This document shows positions 50,314-59,693 of a DNA stretch of 64,000 nucleotides, in pieces. How positions within the stretch are numbered: the first letter of the stretch is position 1; the number at the start of each line of letters is the position of its first letter. This DNA is from CBDFJH01 sp965198095 (GTDB lineage: Bacteria > Latescibacterota > UBA2968 > GCA-2709665): contig OZ240239.1 in assembly GCA_965198095.1 (NCBI GenBank), forward strand, positions 3,286,001 to 3,350,000. Direction: 5' to 3'. The translations under genes and the position numbers were made by a program. The notes under the pieces were generated by a model. It was not told where the DNA came from, did no database searches, and was given only the letters and a program-made list of their open reading frames with translations.

Positions 50314-53178
50314 ATGTCGATCCTGAATCACTTCATCGCACTGGACATTGAAACGTCGGGACTGAACCCGAAGGATGCCGAAATCCTCGAGGTCGGTGCG
50401 GTCCAGGTCAGCAACGGACGGATCACCGAATATTTCCACAGCTTCGTGAAGCCGTCAAATGAAATCTCGGATCTGTCCAGCCGATTCACCGGAATCACCG
50501 AAGCCCAGGTCAGCGATGCGCCCGACGTGAATTCCGTCCTGGAATCTCTGCGGGCCTTCGTCTCCGCCTCGCCCATCGTCGCGTTTCACGGGCGGTTCGA
50601 GGAGCGGTTCCTCGGCACCTTTTCGCCAGACCGATTCGGGCGGATCCACAGCGTCCGAAACTTGGCTCGAGCGGCCTTTCCCCGTCTACCCGACCACCGC
50701 CTCGAAACCCTGACGTCTCGTTTCGGTGTCAACGAGGAAGGCGCGCACAAGGCCTCGCGGGACGCGTCCGAGGTGGCCGCCGTCTATCTCGGAACGGTAG
50801 AGGTCCTGAAGGACTTCCCCCTGAACGTGAAGGAGCAGATGCTGCAACTCCTCCTCGGAACGCAGTCCGACCTCCTGCCCATCCTCTTGGCGCTGAACGA
50901 TCAACCGACTTCCCTCACGAGGAGTGCGTGCGATTCTACCGGACCCGAGGACGATCGTATGCCCGTGAACTTAGTCGGAGAATCGGTCCAGCCGTCGGAC
51001 GGCTCGGGACATCCTCTGGACATCGAGGCGATCGAACAGATCTTCGCGGGCGGCGGTATCCTCGCAGCAGGCATGGACGGGTTTGAAGTCCGCGACGAAC
51101 AGGTCCAGATGTCCCGAGCCGTGGCGAAAGCCTTCAACGGGGCTCAGTTCCTCGCTGTGGAAGCGGGAACCGGAATCGGAAAATCGATGGCTTACCTCGT
51201 TCCGACCGTGCTCCACGCCGTTCAAAACCGTTCCAGGGTCATCATCTCTACCAACACACGCAACCTTCAGGATCAGCTCTTTTTCAAAGACCTGCCAGAC
51301 CTGGAGGCACTCCTGAGCGTCCGGTTCCGGTACGCCATCCTGAAGGGACGCAACAACTACATCTGCCTCAACCGATGGAAGGCGGCGCTCCAAAATCCTA
51401 GAGCGACCTTCACCCAGCCAGAGCGAATCGCCGCGCTTCCTCTCGTTATCTGGGCGCACGAGACGAAGACCGGAGACATCACTGAGAACACAGCCTTCAA
51501 CCTTCAGCGCTCGGCCGGCCTCTGGGCGAAGGTCTGCTCCGACAGCGGATACTGTCGAAGCCCGCGCTGCCGCAACAACCCGAACTGCTTCGCGAACCAG
51601 ATCCGCAAAGCGGCGCAAAGGACGCACGTCGTCGTCGTGAACCACTCGCTATTGTTTTCAGACCTCAGCACGCAGAAAGGTATCCTCGGGGACTACGCGC
51701 ACCTCGTCCTGGACGAGGCCCACCACGTCGAACGGGTCGCCGCGCACAACCTGGGACGGGAGCTCAACATCTGGCGGGTGAAGAACCTGACGGACCAGCT
51801 CAGCAGCCCGGGATCGACCGCCGCCGGAACGCTGCCCGCGCTCCAGCACTGGCTCTCCTTCGCCAGTGTGGACGCGCCCATCCTGAAGGCGTTCGAGGCC
51901 GGAATTCGATCCGCCGGCGAATCTGCGGAGGCGCTCTGGCAGAAGGCGCAGTCCTTTTTCGAAGGCCTTACAAAGACCGTTCGACAACGGCAGGGGACGC
52001 GCAGCAGCCCGTACGCGGAGAAGCTCCGTTACCGTTCTGACGAGGCAACCTTCGACGATGTGAGTGACGCGTTGCAGGCGTTTGAAACAGCCCTTCACAA
52101 GCTGGTGGACGAGCTCCGGAATCTGTCCGAACGGCTTCGGAACCTGCCTGAAGACGCCCTTCCCAACCGAGACGAACTCTGCGGAGAGTTGGAGGGCAGG
52201 ACGGAGGCATGCGATGAAACGCTGTCCGACATCGGTTTTCTCACAACCGCAAGCGACGAGGCGACGGTCTACTGGATCGAGCTCCCAACGCGCGAAAGCA
52301 GCGTGGACACGCGCATCTTCGGCGTGCCGTTGAACGTTTGCGAGCGCCTCGTGGAGACCCTCTATGAGGGGATGCAGACCATCGTCTTCACGTCGGCGAC
52401 GCTCGGCATCCGCGGGAAGCTGGACTACTTCGTTCAGCGGATGGGCCTGGACCTGCTGCCAGAAGATCAGGTGAGCCTGCTCTGCCTGGGCTCTCCGTTC
52501 GACTACGAAACGCAGGCCCTGGTCTGCGCACCCACCTTCCTCCCATCCCCAAAGTCGGACCGGTTCCAGGCCTCCGTCGATGCCCTGTTTCGCGATCTGG
52601 CTGTAGGGGTACAGAAAAGCACAATGGTCCTCTTCACCTCCTACGGAATGCTGAATCGGACCTACAACGCCATCAAGCCGGATCTTCAATCGGAGGGCAT
52701 CCTCCTGCTCGGCCAGGGTATCGATGGATCGCCCACGCACATCACCGAGCGGTTCAGGCTGAACGGCCAGGCCGTCCTTCTGGGCACGGACAGCTTCTGG
52801 GAGGGGATCGACCTCCCGGGAGAAACCCTGCAAATCCTGGGCATTGCCAGACTGCCGTTTGCGGTTCCCTCCGAACCCCTCGTTGCAGCTCAGATGGAGG
52901 AGTTGGAAAAACAGGGGAAGGATCCCTTCTTCAACTACTCGGTTCCGGAGGCCATCTTGAAGTTCAGGCAGGGTTTCGGCAGATTGATCCGAAGCCGGAC
53001 GGATCGCGGGGCGGTCATCATTCTGGACAGCCGTGTCCTCAGCACCGGGTACGGACGCGCCTTCCTGGATTCTCTTCCTGTTAAACATCGCACGTTCGAC
53101 TCCGGGCCGAAGATGATCTACACGGTTCGAGACTGGTTCGAAAAGGCGACCGAAGCGGCGAAACCCCTGACAGGCTAA
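50314..53178 (+). CDS. dinG: DnaQ-like exonuclease/DinG-like helicase fusion
   Basis: A 954-residue protein. Residues about 5-170 are a DEDDh exonuclease-like domain (FIALDIETSGLNPKDAEILE, with HKASRDASE as the final His/Asp motif). The usual Asp of the middle motif is Glu (FHGRFEERFL). The rest is an XPD/DinG superfamily 2 helicase: EAGTGIGKSMAYLVP (Walker A), LVLDEAHHVE (motif II), FTSATLGIRG, and FRQGFGRLIRSRTDRGA (motif VI). Cysteines in NNYICLNRW and GYCRSPRCRNNPNCFA could bind an Fe-S cluster. Such fusions are known from Firmicutes. It probably unwinds or trims damaged DNA or R-loops. Confidence 0.9.
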   Translation: MSILNHFIALDIETSGLNPKDAEILEVGAVQVSNGRITEYFHSFVKPSNEISDLSSRFTGITEAQVSDAPDVNSVLESLRAFVSASPIVAFHGRFEERFLGTFSPDRFGRIHSVRNLARAAFPRLPDHRLETLTSRFGVNEEGAHKASRDASEVAAVYLGTVEVLKDFPLNVKEQMLQLLLGTQSDLLPILLALNDQPTSLTRSACDSTGPEDDRMPVNLVGESVQPSDGSGHPLDIEAIEQIFAGGGILAAGMDGFEVRDEQVQMSRAVAKAFNGAQFLAVEAGTGIGKSMAYLVPTVLHAVQNRSRVIISTNTRNLQDQLFFKDLPDLEALLSVRFRYAILKGRNNYICLNRWKAALQNPRATFTQPERIAALPLVIWAHETKTGDITENTAFNLQRSAGLWAKVCSDSGYCRSPRCRNNPNCFANQIRKAAQRTHVVVVNHSLLFSDLSTQKGILGDYAHLVLDEAHHVERVAAHNLGRELNIWRVKNLTDQLSSPGSTAAGTLPALQHWLSFASVDAPILKAFEAGIRSAGESAEALWQKAQSFFEGLTKTVRQRQGTRSSPYAEKLRYRSDEATFDDVSDALQAFETALHKLVDELRNLSERLRNLPEDALPNRDELCGELEGRTEACDETLSDIGFLTTASDEATVYWIELPTRESSVDTRIFGVPLNVCERLVETLYEGMQTIVFTSATLGIRGKLDYFVQRMGLDLLPEDQVSLLCLGSPFDYETQALVCAPTFLPSPKSDRFQASVDALFRDLAVGVQKSTMVLFTSYGMLNRTYNAIKPDLQSEGILLLGQGIDGSPTHITERFRLNGQAVLLGTDSFWEGIDLPGETLQILGIARLPFAVPSEPLVAAQMEELEKQGKDPFFNYSVPEAILKFRQGFGRLIRSRTDRGAVIILDSRVLSTGYGRAFLDSLPVKHRTFDSGPKMIYTVRDWFEKATEAAKPLTG

Positions 53179-53200
53179 ACCGTCTATTGGAGACCCATCC

Positions 53201-54649
53201 TTGGACCCCGACGGCAGATCAGCAATAAGAGAACCCTTACAGAAACTGCTCGCGCGCGTACCGCAGGGCAATCATCCGCTCATAGGACAGGCATACCACT
53301 TGGCCAGCGCCAGCCACGAAGGGCAGTGCAGGGACGAGGGGCAGCCCTACATCACACATCCGGTCGCGGTGGCCTTGATCCTCGCGTCGGAACTGGGGTT
53401 CTCCAAAGATGCCGAGTTGATTGCAGCAGCGCTCCTTCACGACGCTGTTGAAGACACGGCGCTCAGTCTGGATGACATTACACCAACGTTCGGTCGCACC
53501 GTGGCCGACCTCGTAAAAGGCGTCACGAAGGGAGGCGCCGGTACCCGCAGCCGCGCGGCGAGACGCGCCACCACGCTTCAGGTCCTTTTTACGGCGGCAC
53601 ACCAAGACCCACGGGTTCTCATCCTAAAACTGTCGGATCGGATGCACAACATGAGGAGCATCGATGCCCTGAAAGATCCCAAGCGTCGTTACCGGATCGC
53701 GCAGGAGACCGCGGACGTCTACGCTCCGGTTTCGCACCTCTTGGGCATGGGGAGGATCCGGAGAGAACTGGAGAATCTGAGCCTGAGCTGTCTGGAACCT
53801 GAGGTCTACGAGGAGCTCGCAGAAGCGATGGACACAACCCCCCCGCGCTATTTCCTGGAATCCCAGCAGGAGATCAAGAAGGTCTTAACCGCTCAGGGAA
53901 TTCGAGTGCGAACCGGCTTGCAGATGAAGAGTCTCACGAGCATCTATCGAAAGGTCATCGAGAACAGGGTCCCGATCGTCGAGATTTACGACCGGTACTC
54001 CATTCGTCTCATCGTATCGAATCGGGATGCCTGTTACCGTGCCTTGGGAGCGATCCACGGCCACTTCGTTCCCGTCATGGAGTTTTTCAAGGACTTCATC
54101 GCCCTGCCGAAACGGAACCGGTATCAGGCGCTTCATACAACGGTTCTGCATCGGGGCACGCGCTTCGAGGTCCACATCCAGACGCCGTCCATGTACAGGC
54201 TTGGAGAGTTGGGCGTCGCGACGCTCGGCGGAGACAAACTGCAGGAGGAGCGCCGCGAGCGCTGGCTTCAGGAACTCTCGGACTGGCAGCAGTATGCGAC
54301 CGAGGATCGATCCCTCAGAGAAATCAAGCGCATTCTCTTCGTACAGGAAATCGCCGTATTTACGCCGAAAGGCGACCCCTTTGTCCTTCCGGAAGGGGCC
54401 ACGATGCTGGACTTCGCGTTCGCCGTGCACACCGACCTTGGCCTCCGCTGTGGCGGCGGTCTGGTGAACGGCAGGTCCGCCTCTGCGTTTTCGACCCTTA
54501 ACTGGGGAGACACCGTGAGAATCGAAACCTCCGACGCCCAGCAGCCCAAAAAACATTGGCTTCGATATGTCAAGACCTACAGGGCCCGCCGCCTTATCCG
54601 CAGATTTCTCAGCCGGTCCGAATCACCCGAAGGCGTCGTGTTCGAATAA
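53201..54649 (+). CDS. RelA/SpoT family (p)ppGpp synthetase/hydrolase lacking ACT
   Basis: A 482-residue protein. The hydrolase HD domain is intact: RDEGQPYITHPVAVALIL, LLHDAVEDT and KLSDRMHNMRSIDAL. The synthetase region (about 210-345) has EIYDRYSIRLIV, FKDFIALPKRNRYQALHTTV and the catalytic-Glu motif as EVHIQT where most have EIQIRT, followed by GVATLGG instead of GVAAHW. A TGS domain (AVFTPKGDPFVLPEGATMLD) follows. The helical/ACT regulatory part of long RelA/SpoT is missing. Start TTG at 53201 with GGAG eight bases upstream, 22 bp after the helicase gene. Confidence 0.88.
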   Translation: MDPDGRSAIREPLQKLLARVPQGNHPLIGQAYHLASASHEGQCRDEGQPYITHPVAVALILASELGFSKDAELIAAALLHDAVEDTALSLDDITPTFGRTVADLVKGVTKGGAGTRSRAARRATTLQVLFTAAHQDPRVLILKLSDRMHNMRSIDALKDPKRRYRIAQETADVYAPVSHLLGMGRIRRELENLSLSCLEPEVYEELAEAMDTTPPRYFLESQQEIKKVLTAQGIRVRTGLQMKSLTSIYRKVIENRVPIVEIYDRYSIRLIVSNRDACYRALGAIHGHFVPVMEFFKDFIALPKRNRYQALHTTVLHRGTRFEVHIQTPSMYRLGELGVATLGGDKLQEERRERWLQELSDWQQYATEDRSLREIKRILFVQEIAVFTPKGDPFVLPEGATMLDFAFAVHTDLGLRCGGGLVNGRSASAFSTLNWGDTVRIETSDAQQPKKHWLRYVKTYRARRLIRRFLSRSESPEGVVFE

Positions 54650-54707
54650 GCGCAGCCCTGTTGGCGCTTCGGATTCGTCAACTTCAATCTGTTCCTCAGG
54701 GGAGTGG

Positions 54708-55058
54708 ATGAGCACAATGCGGACAGCTTTGGTCCTTTTTCTGGCCGCGCACGCGAGCCTATCGGCCTGTAGCGAACCGGCGGACAATCTCCGCGAGGCG
54801 CTTCAGAAACAGGAAGAGAAGGTTACGCTTGTCCGGTCGACGCGCTCCGAGGCGGCCACGCGGTTGAAGGCGATGGAAGACAGTCTGGATCTGAAAATCG
54901 CGCAGAACATCGCCCTGGGAATGAGCAAAGCGCAGGCGGCCGGCGTCGAGCAGACCCTCATCGAAAGTCAAAGGGCGCTCGTGAAGGCCGCGGAAAAGAA
55001 TCTGGGGAGCCAGATCAAGCTCCTGGAAAGACTTCGGTCACTCCCCAGGGCGCCCTAG
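54708..55058 (+). CDS. Small coiled-coil lipoprotein
   Basis: A 116-residue protein. The signal segment ends with lipobox LSAC (MRTALVLFLAAHASLSACSE). The mature part is a charged helix, likely coiled coil (about 28-105), with NLREALQKQEEKVTLVRS and AEKNLGSQIKLLERLRS. The function is unknown. The ATG at 54708 is the one with GGGGAG nearby; the upstream extension overlaps the RelA/SpoT gene and is rejected. Confidence 0.75.
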   Translation: MSTMRTALVLFLAAHASLSACSEPADNLREALQKQEEKVTLVRSTRSEAATRLKAMEDSLDLKIAQNIALGMSKAQAAGVEQTLIESQRALVKAAEKNLGSQIKLLERLRSLPRAP

Positions 55059-55153
55059 CGACGGCGTTCTCGCGGGGAGACAGGAGGACGTGGCGGGGAA
55101 AACGCGATGGGGGGCGTCGGCAGACAGGAACGTCCGCTTGCTGCCAAGGGACC

Positions 55154-55765
55154 CTATTCTCCTTTCCACGTCGGGAACAGCGTGTGAGGGATGCCCAGTA
55201 GGTTCAAAACGCGCCCCGCAATGAAATCCGCGAGATCCTCGAACGTCTGAGGCCTTTGATAGAAGGCAGGCATGGCGGGCACGATCGCGGCGCCCGCTTC
55301 GGCCGCGGCGACCAGATTCTTCATATGCGCCAGATTGAGCGGCGTCTCTCGGGGCACGAGCACCAGGGTGCGCCGTTCTTTCAGCGTGACATCCGCCGAC
55401 CGCTCGATCAGGTTGCTCGCGTAGCCGTTGGCGACTCCGGCCAGGGTCTTCATCGAGCACGGCACGACCACCATGCCGGCTGAACGCACGGATCCGCTTG
55501 CAATCGATGTGGCCAAGTCCCCGTATGCGTGTAGGGTGATCTCTCCACCCTGTATGTCTTTGCCATACTGCTCGACAAGATAGCCACCCAACTCGCTCCG
55601 TTTTCCTTCGAATCCGCCCTCCTCCCGAAGCAGCATCCAACCCAAATCCGAAACAATCAGATCCAGGCGCGCGCCACTGATCAGCAGCCCCCGTATCGTG
55701 CGCAGGGCATAGATGGCGCCGCTCGCCCCCGTAATCGCGACGGTGATCCGATTCAGGTGATCCAT
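55154..55765 (-). CDS. ubiX: Flavin prenyltransferase UbiX
   Basis: A 203-residue enzyme that makes prenylated FMN, the cofactor of UbiD-type decarboxylases. It starts ITVAITGASGAIYALR and has GMVVVPCSMKTLAGVANGYA and LVLVPRETPLNLAHMKNL. Length is standard. No ubiD gene is in the window. It overlaps the ubiA-like gene by 13 bp, so both probably serve quinone biosynthesis. The pair could equally be the MqnP/UbiX-like part of the futalosine pathway. Confidence 0.95.
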   Translation of the reverse strand: MDHLNRITVAITGASGAIYALRTIRGLLISGARLDLIVSDLGWMLLREEGGFEGKRSELGGYLVEQYGKDIQGGEITLHAYGDLATSIASGSVRSAGMVVVPCSMKTLAGVANGYASNLIERSADVTLKERRTLVLVPRETPLNLAHMKNLVAAAEAGAAIVPAMPAFYQRPQTFEDLADFIAGRVLNLLGIPHTLFPTWKGE

Positions 55766-56622
55766 ACGATGTCACCCAGCGTGAATGCGAAATAGACGCA
55801 GCCGATGACCCCGTTTGTCTTGAAAACGGCGACGCTCAGTCTCGACAGGTCATCGCCGCGCAGGAGCCGATGCTCGTAAACCAGAAGTCCAGCGACCAGG
55901 AGCACGCCGACAACATAGATCGGTCCCAGTTCGAACAGCCGGCCGGTTTGCGCCAGGAGAAGCAGCGCCAGAACGTGCAAGGCCCGGGCTCCGAGCAGCG
56001 CCCGGCGGATCCCGAAACGCTGGGGCAAAGAATAGATGCCGTGCGCCCGGTCGAACGCGACGTCCTGGCAGGCGTAGATCGTGTCGAACCCGGCCACCCA
56101 GGCCAGGACCGCGCCTCCAAGCGGCAGAATCTCGGGATCCAGAGTGCCCGTGACTGCAATCCAGGCCCCGATCGGAGCCACGGAGAGTGAGAGTCCGAGG
56201 AAAAATTGCGTGCCCCACGTGAATCGCTTCGTGTAGCTGTAGAAAAAGACCATCCCCAGGGCGACGGGAGAAAGCGCGAAGCAGAGCGGATTGAGTTGAT
56301 GGGCCGCAAAAACGAGCAGTCCGGATGACAGCGCAACGAGGATCACAACGGAGGCAGGCGTGATGACGCCCCGGGGAATCTCCCGGTTGGCCGTCCGGGG
56401 ATTCTGGGCGTCCATCTCCCGGTCTGCAAGCCGGTTGAAGCCCATCGCGGCGCTACGTGCACCCACCATCGCCGCGATGATCCACCCGATCTGCGCTGCG
56501 GTCACGCCGTTTCGCGCGGCGGCCAGTGCGGCTCCGCTAAGCGCGAAAGGAAGCGCAAAGAGGGTGTGCGAAAACTTTATCATCCTTCCATAGGTCCAAA
56601 TGCGATCAACAACGTTCGCCAT
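55753..56622 (-). CDS. ubiA: UbiA-family prenyltransferase
   Basis: A 289-residue membrane prenyltransferase with about eight transmembrane helices. The metal-diphosphate motif NRLADREMDAQNPRT is near residue 55 and a second DTIYACQDVAFDRAHG is near residue 180. It attaches a polyprenyl chain to 4-hydroxybenzoate or, in futalosine-pathway bacteria, to a naphthoate precursor. The start is uncertain: ATG at 56622 (MANVVDRIW) fits family length, and two Met codons lie up to 27 bp further upstream. Confidence 0.92.
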   Translation of the reverse strand: MANVVDRIWTYGRMIKFSHTLFALPFALSGAALAAARNGVTAAQIGWIIAAMVGARSAAMGFNRLADREMDAQNPRTANREIPRGVITPASVVILVALSSGLLVFAAHQLNPLCFALSPVALGMVFFYSYTKRFTWGTQFFLGLSLSVAPIGAWIAVTGTLDPEILPLGGAVLAWVAGFDTIYACQDVAFDRAHGIYSLPQRFGIRRALLGARALHVLALLLLAQTGRLFELGPIYVVGVLLVAGLLVYEHRLLRGDDLSRLSVAVFKTNGVIGCVYFAFTLGDIVWIT

Positions 56623-56795
56623 GAATCGGCCCATCCCGACGTGAGGCATCGTGAATCGTCGTGCCCGGAACGGGATCGTCTCCTCCGCATCGACCTCACA
56701 CCGTTAGCGGCAAGGCTTGACGTCGCGCGATCCTTCCCGCGTTTCGTTACCAATATAGGCGAAACAATGGCCTGTGGTCTCAAAAGGTCTCACGC

Positions 56796-59279
56796 CTATG
56801 GGTCCAGGTCCTTCTCGAACGCCTGCACGAAGAGCCAAAAATCACCAAAGTTGACGGCATCGTCCCCGTTCAGGTCGAATTTCGAGTGGTACCCCACATC
56901 TCCGGACGATGTGTCGAAAGCCAGCACGAACATCACGAAATCGGCAAAATCGACTCGACCTGTTTTATCGAAATCAGCGGCGCGCAAATCGAAGGGGCGA
57001 GTCGTTTGGCGTCCGGTCAATATCGCGATTCCGCGCGGTCCATTCGCAATTTTCAAGGTCCTGATGATCCCAAAAGAGGCAGCGTCGAACACGATGAGGT
57101 CGTCCGAGTCTTGATTGGTCACGTAAATCCGGCTCCCGTCGGTCGAGACCGCCAAGTCGCGCGTTTCGCGACCCAGCGAAAGTGCGGGAACCGTGGCGAT
57201 CACCGCGTTTTTCGCCAAGTCGATCACGAGCAGATTCGCGCCCAGCCTGTCCGTGGCGTAGAGCCTTTCTCCATTCGGAGACAGGGCGAGTCTGAAGATG
57301 CTCGAGGAACCTGTGTCGATCGTGCGGATAACCGACCGCGCCTCCGTATCCACGACCGAAATCCCCCCTTCAAATCCCGCCACGTAGAGTCGAGCACCGG
57401 ACGATGAGATCGCCAGCGATCTCGGAGAAGCGACGACATTGATATGCGCGGCTACGCTGCCCGTTCTAGCCTCCAAGACAATCACACGGTTCCCGCCGAT
57501 GTCGGTCACATAGATGAACCGGTTGTCCGGACTGGCCACGACGCCGAAGGGTCCGTCGGATGTCGAGGTCACGGCAAGCCGCCGAATCTCCTGCAGGCGA
57601 TTCACATCCAGCACGGAGAGACTCCGACCCCGGGAATTCGTCACGTAAACTCTCAGACCGTCGGGAGAAATGGCCAGATCGAGAGGCGAGCGCCCGACAT
57701 CGATCGCGGCCGCAACGCGGTGCGTCGCCATCTCGACCACTGTCACGTAATCGCGCGCTCCGTTCATCTGTGTGCCCGAGTTCGCGATGAAAAGGTAGCG
57801 TTCGTCTGGCGTCAGCAAAACGCTGAGCGGCGTTTCCCCCGCCGGAATCCTGGCGACCTCCCTACCCGGTCCGGTATCGATCGCTGAAATCTCACGCGTC
57901 CTCCGCGTCGCCACGTAAAGAATGGGCGCGCCCGAAAGTTCCAGGACTTCGAAGCGCAACGGCCCCACCTCTTCGGCCGGGAACGCCGTCTCGTGTCCGT
58001 TCGAATCCCTGGCAACGAGACGGTAGGTGACGATCGCACCCGATTCCTGACCCGGAATGTCCGCAAAGAAGAGATCCCCCTCCCCCCTCTGGAGCGGAAG
58101 CGTCCGGCTGTCTCCGCCGTTCACCTGATAAAACAGCTCAGCCTCGGCGACGCCAACATCATCCCCGATGTGCACCTCGATGCGGTACGGGCCGGTGGCA
58201 TCGGGTGTATTGACCGGGAGTTCGGCGCGCCCAAAAAAGGGCGCTCCGGCTGCTGCAAAGCCGAGCGTGAAATCGATGCCCTCGACGACCTGACCTGCGC
58301 GGACCTGAATGACTTGGCTCAGGTCCTGCCGGGCCACATTGTCATAAAATTCCCGAGAAAAATCTGTATCCAGTCCCCGGCTGAAAATGCCCCCGAAATT
58401 GCTAGAGGTGACGGGACCCCTGAGGGGCTCTATCGCAACCTGGTACGTCCCGGGCCGCAGTCCCGGGATCTCATAGCCGCCATCTCCTCCTTTTCCCATT
58501 CGATCGCCAAAGGATCCCGAAAGGGCGCTCACCACGAATTCGGAGGTCCCGGCGCGGTACGCAACGACGTGGACGCCGAGGGTCCCCTCCCCGTTCGGAA
58601 ACGTGACCGCCCCTGTAATGGACCCGGTCTCGGCCGCTTTCAAAGAGGGATAGAGGGAAGAAACCCCTGCCTCGTCGTCCCGTGTCAGCGAGCGCTCACC
58701 GCCAAAGAAGAAGGGGTACATCGTGGGACGGACCGCCGTGGAACCCTCCAGAGGGGAATGATCCAGACCCAGGAAGTGTCCGATTTCGTGGATCAGTACG
58801 CCTTTCAGATCCACTTCATTTCGCTCACCCCCCCCGGTGGATGTGGAAAACTTGAAGTCGCGTCCGTTGAAAACGATATCCGAATCCGTAATCTCGCCTG
58901 TCGAACCCCAGTTGATCCGGGTCAAGGCAATCACGCCGCTTCCCGGCGGCGCATCCAGATGCCGTCCGGTCTCGTCGTAAAAAATGGCGTTGCGCCGATC
59001 GGTCCCGGAAACCCTGAATTGTCCCGTGCCTTGATCGGAAAAGACGATATCGGCCGTCTCAACCTCGCGCCACGTCTCGAAACTCTCTCGAACGATCCTG
59101 ACCGTCTCCGATTCCGAGAAAGGAAATCCATCCACAGCCACGCGATATGGAACGCCGGCGCGCACAACGCCGAAAGCCCAGTGGACCGGCACGACGCGGC
59201 CCCCAAACAGGTCCATCTGGATGACGAATGCGGCGGTTGGAACGCAGCTGAACAACGGGAACAGGACGTGAAAAAGCAC
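56796..59279 (-). CDS. Secreted matrixin metalloprotease with YVTN propeller and EF-hand pair
   Basis: An approximately 827-residue secreted protein. A hydrophobic signal segment (VLFHVLFPLFS) leads into a matrixin (M10) protease domain with the zinc motif HEIGHFLGLDH (about residue 164) and a Met-turn (PTMYPFF). A carboxypeptidase-regulatory-like domain (GSITGAVTFPNGEGTLG), a beta region and a seven-bladed YVTN-type propeller (ILYVATRRTREISAIDTG, LYVAGFEGGISVV) follow. It ends in a paired EF-hand/dockerin-like module (FDKTGRVDFADF and LNGDDAVNFGDF). The start is uncertain: GTG at 59279 has AAGG upstream, while a CTG slightly further upstream would add a basic n-region. Role: calcium-dependent extracellular protease, probably anchored or assembled by its repeats. 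Confidence 0.85.
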   Translation of the reverse strand: MLFHVLFPLFSCVPTAAFVIQMDLFGGRVVPVHWAFGVVRAGVPYRVAVDGFPFSESETVRIVRESFETWREVETADIVFSDQGTGQFRVSGTDRRNAIFYDETGRHLDAPPGSGVIALTRINWGSTGEITDSDIVFNGRDFKFSTSTGGGERNEVDLKGVLIHEIGHFLGLDHSPLEGSTAVRPTMYPFFFGGERSLTRDDEAGVSSLYPSLKAAETGSITGAVTFPNGEGTLGVHVVAYRAGTSEFVVSALSGSFGDRMGKGGDGGYEIPGLRPGTYQVAIEPLRGPVTSSNFGGIFSRGLDTDFSREFYDNVARQDLSQVIQVRAGQVVEGIDFTLGFAAAGAPFFGRAELPVNTPDATGPYRIEVHIGDDVGVAEAELFYQVNGGDSRTLPLQRGEGDLFFADIPGQESGAIVTYRLVARDSNGHETAFPAEEVGPLRFEVLELSGAPILYVATRRTREISAIDTGPGREVARIPAGETPLSVLLTPDERYLFIANSGTQMNGARDYVTVVEMATHRVAAAIDVGRSPLDLAISPDGLRVYVTNSRGRSLSVLDVNRLQEIRRLAVTSTSDGPFGVVASPDNRFIYVTDIGGNRVIVLEARTGSVAAHINVVASPRSLAISSSGARLYVAGFEGGISVVDTEARSVIRTIDTGSSSIFRLALSPNGERLYATDRLGANLLVIDLAKNAVIATVPALSLGRETRDLAVSTDGSRIYVTNQDSDDLIVFDAASFGIIRTLKIANGPRGIAILTGRQTTRPFDLRAADFDKTGRVDFADFVMFVLAFDTSSGDVGYHSKFDLNGDDAVNFGDFWLFVQAFEKDLDP

Positions 59280-59304
59280 GAGCCCACGCCTTCCCCGCGC
59301 CAGA

Positions 59305-59664
59305 TCAATCGCCCTTCGTGAGAATCGGGTCTGGATGTGTCGGGTCCACCTGCCAAATTTCGACCTCGCCGTCTCCGTCCAGATCAGCCTCGGCCAGCGC
59401 AACAAAACCGTTGTCCTCCACGCGCACGGAGTATCGGAATCGCCCAGGTTCCTCCTCAAGGTCCAGCATTTGCCAAATCGTTTCACGACCTATTTCCAGA
59501 TAGGTTCCATACGTTTCGTGGTGGGCCTGCTCCAGCTGATAGAGTGTCTGAAGGAAAACTCGGGCCCTGGCCCGCTCCTGATCCTCCGGAGAGCGAGAAG
59601 TGAACCGATAAATCAGAAGTATGGAAATCACGATGAGGAGCAGACCAATGATCCAGAGCTGCAT
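59305..59664 (-). CDS. Pilin-like single-helix protein
   Basis: A 119-residue protein with one hydrophobic N-terminal helix (LWIIGLLLIVISILLIYRF) followed by a long helix (ARVFLQTLYQLEQAHHETYG) and a beta region (FRYSVRVEDNGFVALAEADL, DLDGDGEVEIWQVD). This layout resembles a type IV pseudopilin, but no classical prepilin peptidase site is visible. It could start at a GTG at 59715, overlapping the previous gene by about 20 bp; ATG 59664 starts just before the helix. It lies between the Ig-like lipoprotein and the matrixin genes and may be part of the same surface system. Confidence 0.6.
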   Translation of the reverse strand: MQLWIIGLLLIVISILLIYRFTSRSPEDQERARARVFLQTLYQLEQAHHETYGTYLEIGRETIWQMLDLEEEPGRFRYSVRVEDNGFVALAEADLDGDGEVEIWQVDPTHPDPILTKGD

Positions 59665-59693
59665 CCTCCAGACGGGGCGTCCATCGGTCTCAG

